From assembly GCA_963751165.1 (NCBI GenBank), contig CAVVTP010000019.1, positions 124,001 to 188,000 on the forward strand: DNA of 64,000 nt, in the 5' to 3' direction. Shown here piece after piece: positions 18,450 through 29,806 of the stretch. The position numbers and the translations under genes are program-made. Under the pieces are notes generated by a model. That model ran no database searches. It saw nothing but the letters and a program-made list of their open reading frames with translations, and was not told the DNA's origin. Every line of letters starts with the position of its first letter. The stretch's first letter is position 1. The DNA comes from Roseiarcus sp963751165 (GTDB taxonomy: Bacteria > Pseudomonadota > Alphaproteobacteria > Rhizobiales > Beijerinckiaceae).

Positions 18450-19452
18450 TTACCCCGGCAGGTTCAGGAGACCGGCCTCGCCGGATTCGAGGCCGATCAG
18501 AAGACGGGCGCCGTTCGGAACTCCAGGCGAGCGTGCTGACTGGCCCTTCGCCCGATCGGCGCACCAGGATTTCCGCGGCGTCCGCGAGGCGGCAAAGCAG
18601 CGCCAGCCCGTCAGCGTAGCCGATGGCCAAGACGAGCGTACGCGGATGGAACGCGACCCGGGTCACACGCGCCTCCCGCACTCCGCATTCGCGCGGCGCC
18701 TTGCCCATCGGCCCGTCCTTGTCCTTGAACGGCCAAACGACCGCCGCGTCCGCGCCCGAAGTCGCAAGCCAAGCCCCGTCGTGCGACCATGACAGCGAGC
18801 GGGTCTTGCCGGGGTAGCCGGTCATGCGCATGTTGCGTGAATCGGCGACGCGCCACCCGTGCAGCGCACTCTCCTGCATCGAGGTGACGAGAAAACGTCC
18901 GTCGGGCGAGAAGGTCGCGTCGAGATGGGCGCCCTTCCATTCGAGCGTCTGAGGTGAGCCTTCGACCTTGGGAAACCAGAGCGAGGCGCCGTTGTAGTGA
19001 GTCGCGGCGAGCCGAAAGCCCTTCGGCTGGAAGGCGAGGCCCCGCACGCTCGACGGCGCGCACCAGGTCCGGACGGAACCTGCTTCGTCGCGCGCTCTGA
19101 CCTGCTTGCCCGCGCTCCAGGCATACGCGCCGCCGTGCATCGCCAGCGCATCGATCCAGCATCCGTTCTCGTTGGCGATTTCGCGAAGCGTGCCGTCGGC
19201 GCCGATTGCGACCACGCGACCGTCGTCGCCGCCGGTGAGAAAGGTCCTGCCGTCGCCGACGGCGACGAGGATCGCCGCGCCTGGATGGGCGCCGACGCGC
19301 TTCAGCCCGTCAGGTTCGCCGATCAGCACAGCGCCATCGGCGAGCGCCAGCGCCGGAGCGTCGCCGAGGAACACGGCCGCGACGACATTCGCCCCTGCGT
19401 CGAACGGACGAACGCGCTCGGTGAGTGAGGTCGTAGCCCGGTCTTCGGTCAT
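18450..19452 (-). CDS. WD40-repeat protein next to CobW, one frameshift
   Basis: About 333-residue beta-propeller protein. WD-like blades are seen at FSPDGRFLVTSMQESALHGW, LSWSHDGAWLATSGADAAVVW and FHPRTLVLAIGYADGLALL. ATG is at 19452 and no signal peptide is evident. Near 18519 the frame must change to reach the natural end (NGARLLIGLESGEAGLLNLPG at the C-terminus, stop at 18450-18452); unshifted reading runs into an Arg-rich tail. It begins 16 bases after the CobW-type stop, so the two are co-transcribed. WD40 proteins next to COG0523 GTPases occur in many alphaproteobacteria; the function is unknown. Confidence 0.8.
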
Positions 19453-19468
19453 CGAAGCGACTCTATTC

Positions 19469-20541
19469 TCAGACCGCGCAAGCGAGGAAACCGTTGCGGA
19501 TGTCCTCTTCCTCAAGGTTGCGGCCGATGAACACGACCTTCGATTCCCGCTTCTCCTCTGGCTTCCACTCGCGCTGCGAGTCGCCGTCGAGCATCATATG
19601 GACGCCCTGGAAGACGAAGCGTTTCGGGTCGTCCTTCATCGCTACGATGCCCTTGCACCGCAAAATGTTCAGCCCCTGCTCCTGGGTGACCCGGTTGATC
19701 CAGGGCATGAACTTGGCCGGATCGACGTCGCCGTCGAGCACCACCGAGACCGACTGCATGTCCTCGTCGTGATAGTGCTTGAGACCGTGATGCTCATGGC
19801 TGTGCGGCTGTGGCCATGATCGTGGTCGTGATCATGCTCCTCGGCGACGAGGAATTCCGGCTCGATGTCGAGAATGCGGTCGAGGTCGAAGGCTCGCCGT
19901 TCGAGCACGTCGGCGAGCGCAACATCGCATTTTGTCGCCCTGTGAAGCGAGGCGTAAGGGTTGATGGCGCGGATGCGCGCCTCGACCTCGCGCAGCTCCG
20001 CCGGGGTCACCAGATCGGACTTGTTGATGATGATGACATCGGCGAAGGCGATCTGGTTCTTCGCCTCCGGGGCGTCGCGCAGCCGCGCTGCGAGCCACTT
20101 GGCATCGGCGACCGTCACCACCGCGTCGAGCCGGGCCGCCTTCTGCACGTCCTCATCGACGAAGAAAGTCTGCGCCACGGGCGCTGGGTCCGCGAGGCCT
20201 GTCGTCTCGACAATGATAGCGTCGAACCTCCCCTTCCGCTTCATCAGCCCCTCGATGATGCGGATCAGGTCGCCGCGCACCGTGCAGCAGATGCAGCCGT
20301 TGTTCATCTCGAACACTTCCTCCTCTGCGCCGATGACAAGTTCGTTGTCGATGCCGATCTCGCCGAACTCGTTGACGACCACCGCATATCGCTTGCCGTG
20401 CGGCTCACTGAGGATGCGGTTCAACAGCGTCGTCTTGCCGGCGCCAAGATAGCCGGTGAGGACGGTCACGGGAATTTTCTCGTGCTCGCGGGCTTCCGTC
20501 ACGCGCTTCGTCTCCTCGAACAATGGGGGTCGAACCGGCAT
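19469..20541 (-). CDS. CobW/COG0523 metal-chaperone GTPase, one frameshift
   Basis: G3E-family GTPase of about 357 residues. It has the P-loop GYLGAGKTTLLNRIL, the metal-binding CxCC motif GCICCTVRGDL, the ETTGLADP switch, and the base-recognition NKSD. After VAEEHDHDHDHGHS the frame changes near 19805; with the shift the His-rich linker continues (HSHEHHGLKHYHDED) into the CobW C-terminal domain (VSVVLDGDVDPAKF, GLNILRCKGIVAM). Such proteins deliver Zn or Co under limitation. ATG at 20541 is chosen; the open frame extends further but lacks homology. Followed by the WD40 gene. Confidence 0.88.
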
Positions 20542-20576
20542 ATAGGGCCCAGGAGCCCCGAACGGTAGGGCGGCGC

Positions 20577-20948
20577 CTACCAGCGTCGCCAGCCGTAGCC
20601 CCAACCTACGCCGACATAGGGCCCTCCCCACCCGAAGGCCGGGGCGACCACGACCGGCGCCGCGACGACGGCCGCGGGCCAAGCGGCCGCGGCTCCTGGC
20701 GCCGGACCCGCCTCGGCGACCGCGAATGAAGGAATGAAGCCGGAGCGGTTGCGCCAAGAAGCGTGGCACCAGTCGCCGGCGCAGTTCTGCAGATCGATCT
20801 GAGCATTCGCCGGAACCCTTTGAACAATTCCCGAATGCGCGCTAGGCGCACGGCGCATGTTCGAGGAGGCGGTGGTGATCGCCGGGTCGGCGAATGACGG
20901 CGCGACCACCCCCACGCACAGGCCGGCGGCAAGAAGCAAGCGTCGCAA
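20577..20948 (-). CDS. secreted SH3-like domain protein
   Basis: 123-residue protein with an N-terminal signal peptide (MRRLLLAAGLCVGVVAPSFA, likely cut after SFA) and one bacterial SH3 domain (TTASSNMRRAPSAHSGIVQRV, given as SNMRRAPSAHSGIVQRV, then DWCHASWRNRSGFIPS). An Ala/Pro/Val-rich tail ends in a Gly/Trp-rich stretch (FGWGGPYVGVGWGYGWRRW). It is probably periplasmic. Small SH3 proteins of this type are common in Hyphomicrobiales; ligand unknown. It is followed 35 bases later by the CobW-type start. Confidence 0.85.
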   Translation of the reverse strand: MRRLLLAAGLCVGVVAPSFADPAITTASSNMRRAPSAHSGIVQRVPANAQIDLQNCAGDWCHASWRNRSGFIPSFAVAEAGPAPGAAAAWPAAVVAAPVVVAPAFGWGGPYVGVGWGYGWRRW

Positions 20949-21073
20949 GATCGAATGTCCTCTCTGTCGTTTAAGACTCGGCCGACAAAATTAACCGCGC
21001 CGCGAATTCGCGTCCAGACTCCCTCGTCAACCGCTCAAACGATAGCGAAAGTCGAGCGCCCTATCGACCATGG

Positions 21074-21610
21074 TCAAACTCTGGCCGCCCGCCAGGTCGG
21101 CCCCTTGGCCCCGAAGGCCGGTTCGATGCGGAACCGGTCCTCAGCCGTCATTCGGCCGAGTGGCACGGCCTCGTCCGGCATGACGAGTATCGCCTCGCCG
21201 CCCACGAACATGATCACGTGCCGGCGTTCCGCGATGAGCGTCCTCGCCATCGCCCTGAGACCGTCGTAGTAGGGCTGCCTGCGCCAGGCGCCGGGCGAAC
21301 CGGGATCGACCTGCCCGTAGATGAAGCCGTTGGGCGGAAAGATCGACAGGACGAATCGTGCATGGTCGGGTCGCCATTCGTCTGGCATCTTGCCGTCCGT
21401 CATCCACAGGCAGTAGAACTGCCGGCACTGGCCGGGGGCAGAGGCGTGGATCGCGCAGCCCTTGCCCGGCGCGCAATGCCCGCACCAGACGCCCGGCGCC
21501 TTTTCGAGCTCGGGCAGCGCGTAGACCTTGCAGCACAGGGTGCAAGCGCCGCAGACGCGGCCCGACGCGGGCTGATAGGCTGTGACGACCATGGTCGAGG
21601 ACATCCGCAT
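21074..21610 (-). CDS. YkgJ-type Cys-cluster protein
   Basis: 178-residue soluble protein. The N-terminus has the metal-binding cysteine signature CGACTLCCKVY, then WCGHCAPGKGCAIH and QCRQFYCLWM, typical of the YkgJ/UPF0153 zinc- or iron-chelating family. Function in the family is poorly known. The start may be either of two nearby Met codons (21610 or 21604). The neighbouring genes do not suggest a partner. Intact. Confidence 0.8.
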   Translation of the reverse strand: MRMSSTMVVTAYQPASGRVCGACTLCCKVYALPELEKAPGVWCGHCAPGKGCAIHASAPGQCRQFYCLWMTDGKMPDEWRPDHARFVLSIFPPNGFIYGQVDPGSPGAWRRQPYYDGLRAMARTLIAERRHVIMFVGGEAILVMPDEAVPLGRMTAEDRFRIEPAFGAKGPTWRAARV

Positions 21611-21830
21611 TTTCCCGTCGAAGTATTGCGGGACCGCTATCCCGGCCGGGCGGCGCTGGCAAGGCGGCCTCGACCAGAGCGCCCTGGAAAAAGCACCTAA
21701 CCTCGGTTTATCGCCAGTTTAGCGTAAGGCCCTCATAATTTCAAAGGCTTGGACCCCTGTTTAGCGTCGCCCTCAAAGAATCCGGCTCTTGAAAACGTGC
21801 ACGGCTATTAATAACATATTGGTATTGTTC

Positions 21831-22658
21831 TTATGGCCTTCGCCTATCCCTTCGCCAACCGGCGTCCTCGGCCGCGGCCTGGGCCGCTTCCGCTTCCGGC
21901 AGGTCGGCGCGCCAGCGCGACGCAACGAAGCGGCGGCCGGTGACCCCATCCGACCTCTCCGAGGCGAGCCAGACGATCGGAGGACCCATGATCGCCGGAT
22001 CGAGAAGTTTCGCCCAAAGGTTGGGCGGGGAGCTCGGAGGAATCATGCCGGTCGCGGTCGCCCCGCCGGGCAGGAGCGCGTTCACCGTGATCCCGGTCCC
22101 GGCGAGATCCTGCGCCCAGATGATTGTCTCCGACTCGAGCGCCGCCTTCGACGGCCCGTAGGGGGAGAAGCCCCGCCTGCGCATGGTCTCGTGATTCATC
22201 GAGATGTTGACGATGCGGCCCCATCCGGCCTCGATCATGGCGGGTGCCGCGGCCCGGGCCATCAGGAACGGCCCGACGACGTTGGTCTCGATCACCATTC
22301 GCCAGGCTTCGGGTTCGACTGTCCAGAAGCGCGGTGGCACGGTCAGGAACGCGTCGCTGACATATTTCATCCCTCGCCCGGCGTTGTTGACCAGAACGTC
22401 GAGCCGGCCGAAGCGATCGAACGCCGACTCGACAAGCCGCGCGCAGTCATCTTCGCGCATAACGTCCGCGACCAAGGGAACGATGCGCGGCTCACCGAAC
22501 CGCCGTTCGGCCTCCTCCGCCACGCTTTCGATCTCCGCGCGCTCACGCGCGCCCGAGACGATTACCCGCGCGCCCGCTTCCGCGAGCGCGAACGCCATTG
22601 CGCGGCCGATACCGCGCCCACCGCCGGTGACGATGACGACGCGGGAACGAAGCGACAC
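21831..22658 (-). CDS. SDR-family oxidoreductase
   Basis: 275-residue short-chain dehydrogenase. It has cofactor motif TGGGRGIGRA, NNAGRG, the catalytic Ser region VNISMNHETM and YGPSK in place of YxxxK (Tyr then Lys at the right spacing). It starts 19 bases after the stop of the cupin gene upstream on the same strand, so the pair is probably one operon. Substrate unknown. Confidence 0.88.
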   Translation of the reverse strand: MSLRSRVVIVTGGGRGIGRAMAFALAEAGARVIVSGARERAEIESVAEEAERRFGEPRIVPLVADVMREDDCARLVESAFDRFGRLDVLVNNAGRGMKYVSDAFLTVPPRFWTVEPEAWRMVIETNVVGPFLMARAAAPAMIEAGWGRIVNISMNHETMRRRGFSPYGPSKAALESETIIWAQDLAGTGITVNALLPGGATATGMIPPSSPPNLWAKLLDPAIMGPPIVWLASERSDGVTGRRFVASRWRADLPEAEAAQAAAEDAGWRRDRRRP

Positions 22659-22677
22659 GGGCTCTCTCCGTTTGCAG

Positions 22678-23086
22678 TCAGGCGGGCTTGGCCGCCGAGA
22701 AGAGATATTCGACGCTCTCGAACGAATTCGACGGGGAAACCGTAAAAGAAGCGCAAAAGCTCGGTTCCGGTCTGCCTGATTCCGTGCTCCGCCATGCCGG
22801 GGATGAACACGGCGCTCCCGGCCCTGACGGCAGTCTCCCGGCCATCCAGCGTGACCACGCCCGACCCGGCGAACACAAAATAGAACTCCGGGGGCGCGTG
22901 CCGGTGAAGCCCGAGCCAGTCGCCGGGCCCGAGATCAGCGACGCCGCAGGTGAGGCCGTCGGTCGGCGTGCCGCCCTTCGAAAAGATCGTGCGCCAGCGG
23001 ATACGCCCTTTGACCGGGTCGTCCCAGCCGTCTGCCGGGGCATCGGATTCGTCGAGAACGAGGGGCTCTACGAGTTTGTCGTCCAT
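22678..23086 (-). CDS. cupin-domain protein, one frameshift near the end
   Basis: About 135-residue single-domain cupin. LGLHRHAPPEFYFVFAGSG holds the His/Glu metal-binding motif 1 and VRAGSAVFIPGMAEHGI is motif 2. After LRFFYGFPV the frame changes near 22735; the shifted reading ends SFESVEYLFSAAKPA with stop at 22678, while the unshifted frame runs into the following SDR gene. Enzymatic role unknown; possibly a dioxygenase-like or sugar-binding protein paired with the SDR. Confidence 0.75.
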
Positions 23087-23700
23087 TGGCGGTCCCTTAC
23101 GGTATCTCGAATTCGTTTTTTTGATCGCGCGCGACCCAAAAGAGGTAATCGTGCGAACGCGTTGCCGCCGTTGTCATAAGCTTCGAGAACGTCATCTGCC
23201 GCGCGTCTTGTTTACCATTCTCCGCCCCTCCACGGACGTCCGAGGCAGCGGCAATCCCGCTCCATGACTGACGCCGCCAAGCCTGCGGCCCAACTCGAGC
23301 GCGGGCGTGTCGCTGCGAATACGCTTCGAAAGCTCGCTCTTGGCTGTCGTTCGCCAAAACGGAGCCTCCAATGTCACTGGTCGTCTAGTCCATCGTAATG
23401 GCTCTCACCAGTGTCGGCTGCGATCGGGCCAACAGGCCGATCGCGCTCCACTTCTCCGCGCCACGGTAGCCGGAGCTGGAAGGCGCCAGCATTGCCGCTG
23501 CCTAACACTGGGCCGTCGCCGACGCTGCAGCGAAAGGCAGCGCCTTCGCCGGCGCCGTTCCACGCAGCCGCGTCTGGACCGCAGAGAACGATCGCATACT
23601 TGAACGCCTTCCTGAAGTTGAGAGGCTTCCATCACCGTGGCAGGCGTCGCTTGCGCCAAATCCCATTCGAGGTAGGGAAAGGGAAAGCGGCGTTGATCGA
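23087..23700. other. about 600 bases with no recognisable gene
   Basis: Several short open frames exist on both strands, mostly Arg-rich and without family resemblance. I see no supported gene, RNA or repeat. The region leads into a sensor-kinase relic and the 6S RNA. Confidence 0.45.
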
Positions 23701-23730
23701 GTGGCTGGTCAAGTTCGCGAAAACACGCCG

Positions 23731-23935
23731 GACCAGCAGCGGTCGTGGGTGCTGGCCGCGGGGATGGTTGTGGCGGCGCTCGTAGCACGCCTGGCCTTGT
23801 CGTGGTGGCTCCATCTGGCGCCGTTCACCACTTCGTACCAGGCAATTGAAGCGGCACGCTCTTATGCGGCTGGCGACAGGGCACGTTTGTCTCGGAGGCG
23901 CCCTAGATCAGCCTGGGCCTAGCCAACCGCCTGCA
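23731..23935 (+). pseudogene. DUF4118-type membrane domain relic of a sensor kinase
   Basis: VAALVARLALSWWLHLAPFTTSY at about 23770-23840 (given as VAALVARLALSWWL, LAPFTTSY), then after a frame change LCGWRQGTF near 23870. This resembles the first transmembrane segments of DUF4118 domains of HWE histidine kinases. A stop follows at once and no kinase domain is present. Identification rests on one short block, so it is tentative. Confidence 0.4.
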
Positions 23936-23947
23936 AGCGTCCTACAT

Positions 23948-24100
23948 TGGACTTATGCGGAGCTGGGTGGCCCGTCAGGACAACATTCCTCGGGGCCGTA
24001 CGATCCCTATGGGAGCTGTCCCTGCCCTCGCCCGTGGGCTTTGGCACACGGCGCCCACCTACTTACGTAGGCGCCCGGGATCACCGTCCAACGGCCGTCT
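23948..24100 (+). ncRNA. ssrS: 6S RNA
   Basis: The 3' part, CGGCGCCCACCTACTT at about 24049-24064, followed by GTAGGCGCCCGGGATCACC, matches my memory of alphaproteobacterial 6S RNA 3' ends. A closing stem can be drawn between GGTG..CCCG near 23967-23973 and CGGGATCACC near 24076-24085. The gene lies immediately upstream of the 5-formyltetrahydrofolate cyclo-ligase gene, the classical 6S neighbourhood. 6S RNA mimics an open promoter and sequesters sigma-70 RNA polymerase. Ends are approximate. Confidence 0.75.
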
Positions 24101-24136
24101 CGGCTCCGCGCTTTTAGATCATGTTGGCGAAACGAC

Positions 24137-24724
24137 TTGAGTTCAGCTGACGGCGATGCGAAAGCGATTCTCCGCCGGCTTGCGTTCGCTCGGCGGACGA
24201 AGCTTGCGCCGAACGCACAGACAAGCCTCGCCCAGCGGTTGACGGAGGAAGGCTTGCGTCTGGCGCGGCTTTGGCGGCCCGCTGTAATTGCCGGCTTTCA
24301 CCCGATCCGGGATGAGCCCAATCTCCTGGCGCTGCTTGATGCGCTGGCCTCGGACGGCTATGCGACTGCGTTGCCTGTGGCCGTCGGCCGTGGAGTTCAT
24401 TTGATTTTTCGGCTCTGGCGCCCTGGCGAGCCGACGATTCTCGGCAGAATGGGTATACCCGAGCCGCTCGACTCGGCGCCGGCCGTGGAGCCGGATCTTC
24501 TGTTCGTACCGCTCGCATGCTTTGACCGGAGGGGCCATCGGATCGGGTACGGCGCGGGCTACTACGACCGCAGCCTGGCCCGGTTGAGATCCATCCAGAG
24601 AATTCATGCGGTCGGAGTCTCTTACGGGGTTTGCGAAGTCGCGGCGGTGCCTTATGAGGCGCATGATCAGGTCCTGGATGTCGTCATGACGGAGCACGAG
24701 ACCATTTTGATCAGAGAGTGCTGA
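24137..24724 (+). CDS. 5-formyltetrahydrofolate cyclo-ligase
   Basis: 195-residue cytosolic enzyme that converts 5-formyl-THF and ATP to 5,10-methenyl-THF. Family signatures are IAGFHPIRDEPN near residue 50, LLFVPLACFDRRGHRIGYG and GYGAGYYDRSLARL near residues 120-140, with the ATP/phosphate loop. Start is near an ATG-like codon at 24137; the N-terminus is variable in the family. It lies just downstream of 6S RNA, and its stop overlaps the decayed ymdB start. Intact. Confidence 0.92.
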   Translation: MSSADGDAKAILRRLAFARRTKLAPNAQTSLAQRLTEEGLRLARLWRPAVIAGFHPIRDEPNLLALLDALASDGYATALPVAVGRGVHLIFRLWRPGEPTILGRMGIPEPLDSAPAVEPDLLFVPLACFDRRGHRIGYGAGYYDRSLARLRSIQRIHAVGVSYGVCEVAAVPYEAHDQVLDVVMTEHETILIREC

Positions 24725-25525
24725 ATGCGGCTTCCTTTGATCGGCGACGTCCTCGGACGCTCCGGACGGGCCGCGGTCATCGAGCAGGTTGCGCTCCTGC
24801 ACGCCTGTAGGAGCCTCGACTTCCTCACTGTCGGCGGCGAGAACTCAGTCAGCGGGTTGGGCCTCACGGAGGCGCTTTCGAGGAGTTTCTGCGGGCGGTC
24901 GGTGACGCTGTGACGTTGGGTACTCACGAGTTCGACAAGCGCGAGGCGCTCGTCTTCATCGAGCGACAGCGAAGGCTGATCCGTCCCGCCAACTACCCCT
25001 CCAGCGCACCCGGACGTGGCTCCGCTATTATCGGGAATTCAGAATGCACGCGTCCTGAACGTCAACTTGCTTGGCCGCATCTTCATGGACGCGCTCGATG
25101 ATCTGTTCGCCGCGCTCGATGGAAGCTCGCGGGCCATCTCATGTAGAACGGCGCGGCGCCTTCGGCATCGACGTGCACGCCGAGGTCAGCAGCGAGAAAT
25201 GACTGCTTTGGTCGCTTCGCTGCAGGACGAGTGAGCCTTGTCGTCGGCACACGCACGTGCCGAGCGCAGTTTCGCATTCTCTCGGGCGGCGCCGGCCTCG
25301 GGACGGGTCGCCGGCAGGACGAGCGACTATGATTGGTGATCGGCATGAAGACGGAAAAGTTTGAGACGCTTCACCCGCCGCGTTTCCTCCAGCCTGTTCG
25401 AGCCGCCGCGAGGGCCGGCGACGCTGTGCGGCGACGCGGCGGGTATTGACTCCCCCGGGCTGATGAAAGCCATTGCGCCGGTGAGGATAGGCGGACTCCT
25501 GAGCGCCGCCGTGTCTGATTTCTGA
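24724..25525 (+). pseudogene. decayed YmdB-family metallophosphoesterase
   Basis: The remains of a YmdB-type (TIGR00282) phosphodiesterase are spread over all three frames. In order: MRLPLIGDVLGRSGRAAVIE (metal Asp kept), FLTVGGENSVSGLGLTEA, FDKREALVFIERQ, VLNVNLLGRIFMDALDDLFA, SLVVGTHT and finally FEPPRGPATLCGDAAGIDSP ending DF at 25525. At least four frame changes and lost segments (the HAEATSEK region is unrecognisable) separate the blocks. Unlike single-break genes in this window this looks like true decay. YmdB follows the cyclo-ligase in many alphaproteobacteria, so the position is ancestral. Confidence 0.85.
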
Positions 25526-25538
25526 GGCTGAGGCGTCG

Positions 25539-26237
25539 ATGACCGCTCCGACCATCGTCTACGATCTCGACGGCACCCTCGCAGACACGGCCGACGACCT
25601 GATGGGGGCGCTGAACGCTGTTCTGACCCAGGAGGGTCTCGCGGCCCTGCCGGTCGGAAATGCGCGCTCCATGCTGGGAGCGGGCGGCCGGGTGCTGCTT
25701 GCGCGAGGCTTCGCCGCCTCGGGGCGGGTGCTTACGCCGCCTAAGCTCGAAATATTGTTCGGCGACTTCCTGGCCCACTACAATGCCCACATCGCGCAGC
25801 AAACGCGGCTCTACCCCGGTGTTGAAGCGGCGCTGAAGACCTTCGCGCGAGCCGGCTGGCGCCAAGCCATCTGCACCAACAAGATGGAGGGCTCGGCGAA
25901 ACTCCTGATGGAGAAGCTTGGCGTCGCAGAACAATTCGCCTTCATCTGCGGCCAGGACACGTTCGGCGTCGGCAAGCCTGACCCGAAGCCTCTGCTCGGC
26001 ACGGTCGCAGCCGTCGGCGGCGTGAGTGACCGTGCAATCGTGGTCGGCGACTCGGTCACAGACATCAAGACGGCCCGCGCTGCCGGCCTTCCAGTGATCG
26101 CGGTGGACTTCGGCTACACCGAAGTGCCCGTGGCCAAACTCGACCCGGACAGGATAATCTCGCACTTCAACGAGCTCGCGGCCGCCTGCGCCGCGGTCAT
26201 GCCGGCAACCGCTCAGTCTTTCGCCCGCTCGACGTAG
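25539..26237 (+). CDS. HAD hydrolase, phosphoglycolate phosphatase-like
   Basis: 232-residue HAD-superfamily phosphatase. Motif I is VYDLDGTLADTADDL with nucleophile Asp, motif II is the CTNK stretch, motif III the conserved Lys in GVGKPDPKPL, and motif IV VVGDSVTDIKTARAAG. The helical cap between motifs I and II is of the Gph type. Probable role is removal of 2-phosphoglycolate, although HAD substrate calls are unreliable. Start ATG at 25539. Its 3' end overlaps the convergent efp end by 25 bases. Confidence 0.88.
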   Translation: MTAPTIVYDLDGTLADTADDLMGALNAVLTQEGLAALPVGNARSMLGAGGRVLLARGFAASGRVLTPPKLEILFGDFLAHYNAHIAQQTRLYPGVEAALKTFARAGWRQAICTNKMEGSAKLLMEKLGVAEQFAFICGQDTFGVGKPDPKPLLGTVAAVGGVSDRAIVVGDSVTDIKTARAAGLPVIAVDFGYTEVPVAKLDPDRIISHFNELAAACAAVMPATAQSFARST

Positions 26238-26782
26238 CTTCCGTCCTCGGTCTGCAGGACGATTCGCGTGCCCGGGCTTATGTGGGGTGGCACCATGACG
26301 CGCGCGCCGTTCGAGAGTTTGGCCGGCTTGTAGGACGACGAGGCAGTTTGCCCCTTCATCGCGGGCTCCGTCTCGACCACTTCCAGGGAGACTCGCGGCG
26401 GCAGCTGGATCGCGACGGGCGTCTCATTGAAGATGGACAGAATGACCTTCATACCCTCCTGGAGCCACTGCGCCTGATCGCCTATGACCTCGGCCGGGAC
26501 CGTCAGCTGGTCAAAAGTGTCGGCATTCATAAAATGGTATCCGTCGCCGTCTGCGTAGAGGAAGTCGTAGTTCTTGTCCTCGACGAAGGCGCGCTCGACC
26601 TGCTCGGTTGTCTTGAAGCGGTCCGTCACCTTGACGCCGTCGGACAGACGGCGCATGTCGATCTGGGTCGTGGGCGTGCCCTTGCCCGGGTGGAAGCTCT
26701 CGGCGGAAAGAACGACGCAAAGCTGGCCGTCCTCTCGCTCGATTATGTTGCCTTTGCGAATCGCACTTGCGATAACTCTCAC
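26213..26782 (-). CDS. efp: elongation factor P
   Basis: 189-residue translation factor that rescues ribosomes stalled at polyprolines. The KOW domain has the modifiable Lys in HPGKGTPTTQIDMRRL; the OB domains have KNYDFLYADGDGYHFMNADTF (given as YDFLYADGDGYHFMN) and the C-terminal signature region VMVPPHISPGTRIVLQTEDGSYVERAKD (as PGTRIVLQTEDGSYVERA). A GTG start at 26782 with GAGGAAA about 8 bases upstream gives the family N-terminus VRVIASAIRKGN; the open frame upstream is unrelated. It is divergent from epmA, its likely modification enzyme. Confidence 0.95.
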   Translation of the reverse strand: MRVIASAIRKGNIIEREDGQLCVVLSAESFHPGKGTPTTQIDMRRLSDGVKVTDRFKTTEQVERAFVEDKNYDFLYADGDGYHFMNADTFDQLTVPAEVIGDQAQWLQEGMKVILSIFNETPVAIQLPPRVSLEVVETEPAMKGQTASSSYKPAKLSNGARVMVPPHISPGTRIVLQTEDGSYVERAKD

Positions 26783-27010
26783 GTCTTTTTCCTCGAAATC
26801 TGGGCTGCGCCGCTTTGCGCGACGGAGCGCTTCTTTACAAGCGGCGGCTTTGCAATTGAGAGGCGCTATATAATGATTTTGGCGGCGAAGGCCAGCCGGG
26901 ACGGCCGGACCGCGACAGGAGCCCCGGCAATCCCGTGAATTCCGCCTGCCTGCCCGCCATTCTGGAGCCGCGATCGCCACGCCGGACGCCGCGGCAGGCT
27001 GCTGACGCGG

Positions 27011-27996
27011 ATGCGCGTTGCGGAGTTCGTAAGGCGATGGTTTAACGCGAACGGCTTCGTGGAGGTCGATACCGCCGCACTCCAGGCTTCGCCCGGAAAC
27101 GAGACCCATCTCCACGGGTTTCGCACGTTGCTCGTCCGGCCGGACCTCTCGGCGAGCGAGGCCTATCTGCATACGTCGCCGGAATTCGCGATGAAAAAGC
27201 TGCTTGCCGCGGGCGAGACGCGAATCTTTTCCCTGTCTCACGTATTTCGCAACCGTGAGCGGACCGCGCTGCATGCGCCGGAATTTACGATGCTTGAATG
27301 GTATCGGGTCGCAGCGCCGCTCGCGCGGCTGATGGACGATTGCGCGGCGCTACTCGCGCTTGCCGCCCACGTTGCTGGAGCGAAATCGTTTTCGTTCCGC
27401 GGTCGGCAGGCGAGCCCTTTCGAGCCGGCGGAGCGCGTCACGGTGCGCCAGGCGTTCCAACGCTATGCGGGGATCGACCTCCACGAAAGCCTGCCGGTTG
27501 GACAGGATCCCGATACAGCGCTTTTCGCTCGACAGGCGAAGAGAGCCGGCGTCCATGTCGCGGTCGACGACACATGGTCGGACGTGTTCAGCCGCCTCCT
27601 CAGCGATCGGGTCGAGCCCAGGCTTGGAGTGGGGCGGGCGACAATTCTCTTCGATTATCCGGCGAGCGAAGCCGCGCTTGCGCAGGTGAACCCCGAAGAC
27701 CGGCGCGTAGCCGAACGCTTCGAGCTCTATTGCTGCGGCGTCGAGCTCGCCAACGCCTTCCATGAACTGCTCGACGCGCACGAGCAGCGACGACGGTTCG
27801 AAGCCGGCATGATGGAGCAGGAGCGCATATATGGGACGTCCAGCCCGATCGACGAGGATTTCCTCGACGCGCTGAGCGGGATGCCAGACGCCTGCGGTGC
27901 GGCGCTCGGCTTCGACCGTCTCGTCATGTTGGCAACCCACGCCGAGCGGGTCGACGACGTGCAGTGGACCCCCGTCTTCGACTCCGGGACGCCCGC

Positions 27997-28000
<4 letters not shown>
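27011..28000 (+). CDS. epmA: EF-P lysine ligase (EpmA/GenX)
   Basis: 329-residue class II lysyl-tRNA synthetase paralogue lacking the anticodon-binding domain. Motif 1-2 segments are SPGNETHLHGF, LHTSPEFAMKKLL, SHVFRNRERTALHAPEFTML and, near the end, the motif 3 region GAALGFDRLVML. EpmA attaches lysine to the conserved Lys of EF-P. ATG at 27011 corresponds to the E. coli protein from about residue 22; conserved-looking sequence (FWSRDRHAGRRGRLLTR) lies upstream in frame up to a stop, so the true start may be a non-ATG codon before 27011. EpmB is not in the window. ATGA overlap with recQ. Confidence 0.92.

Positions 28001-29798
<1,798 letters not shown>

Positions 29799-29806
<8 letters not shown>

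Noticed and set aside
20529..20570. GGTCGAACCG as a tRNA T-arm
   Set aside because: No acceptor stem or anticodon arm can be built around it; it lies at the CobW start.
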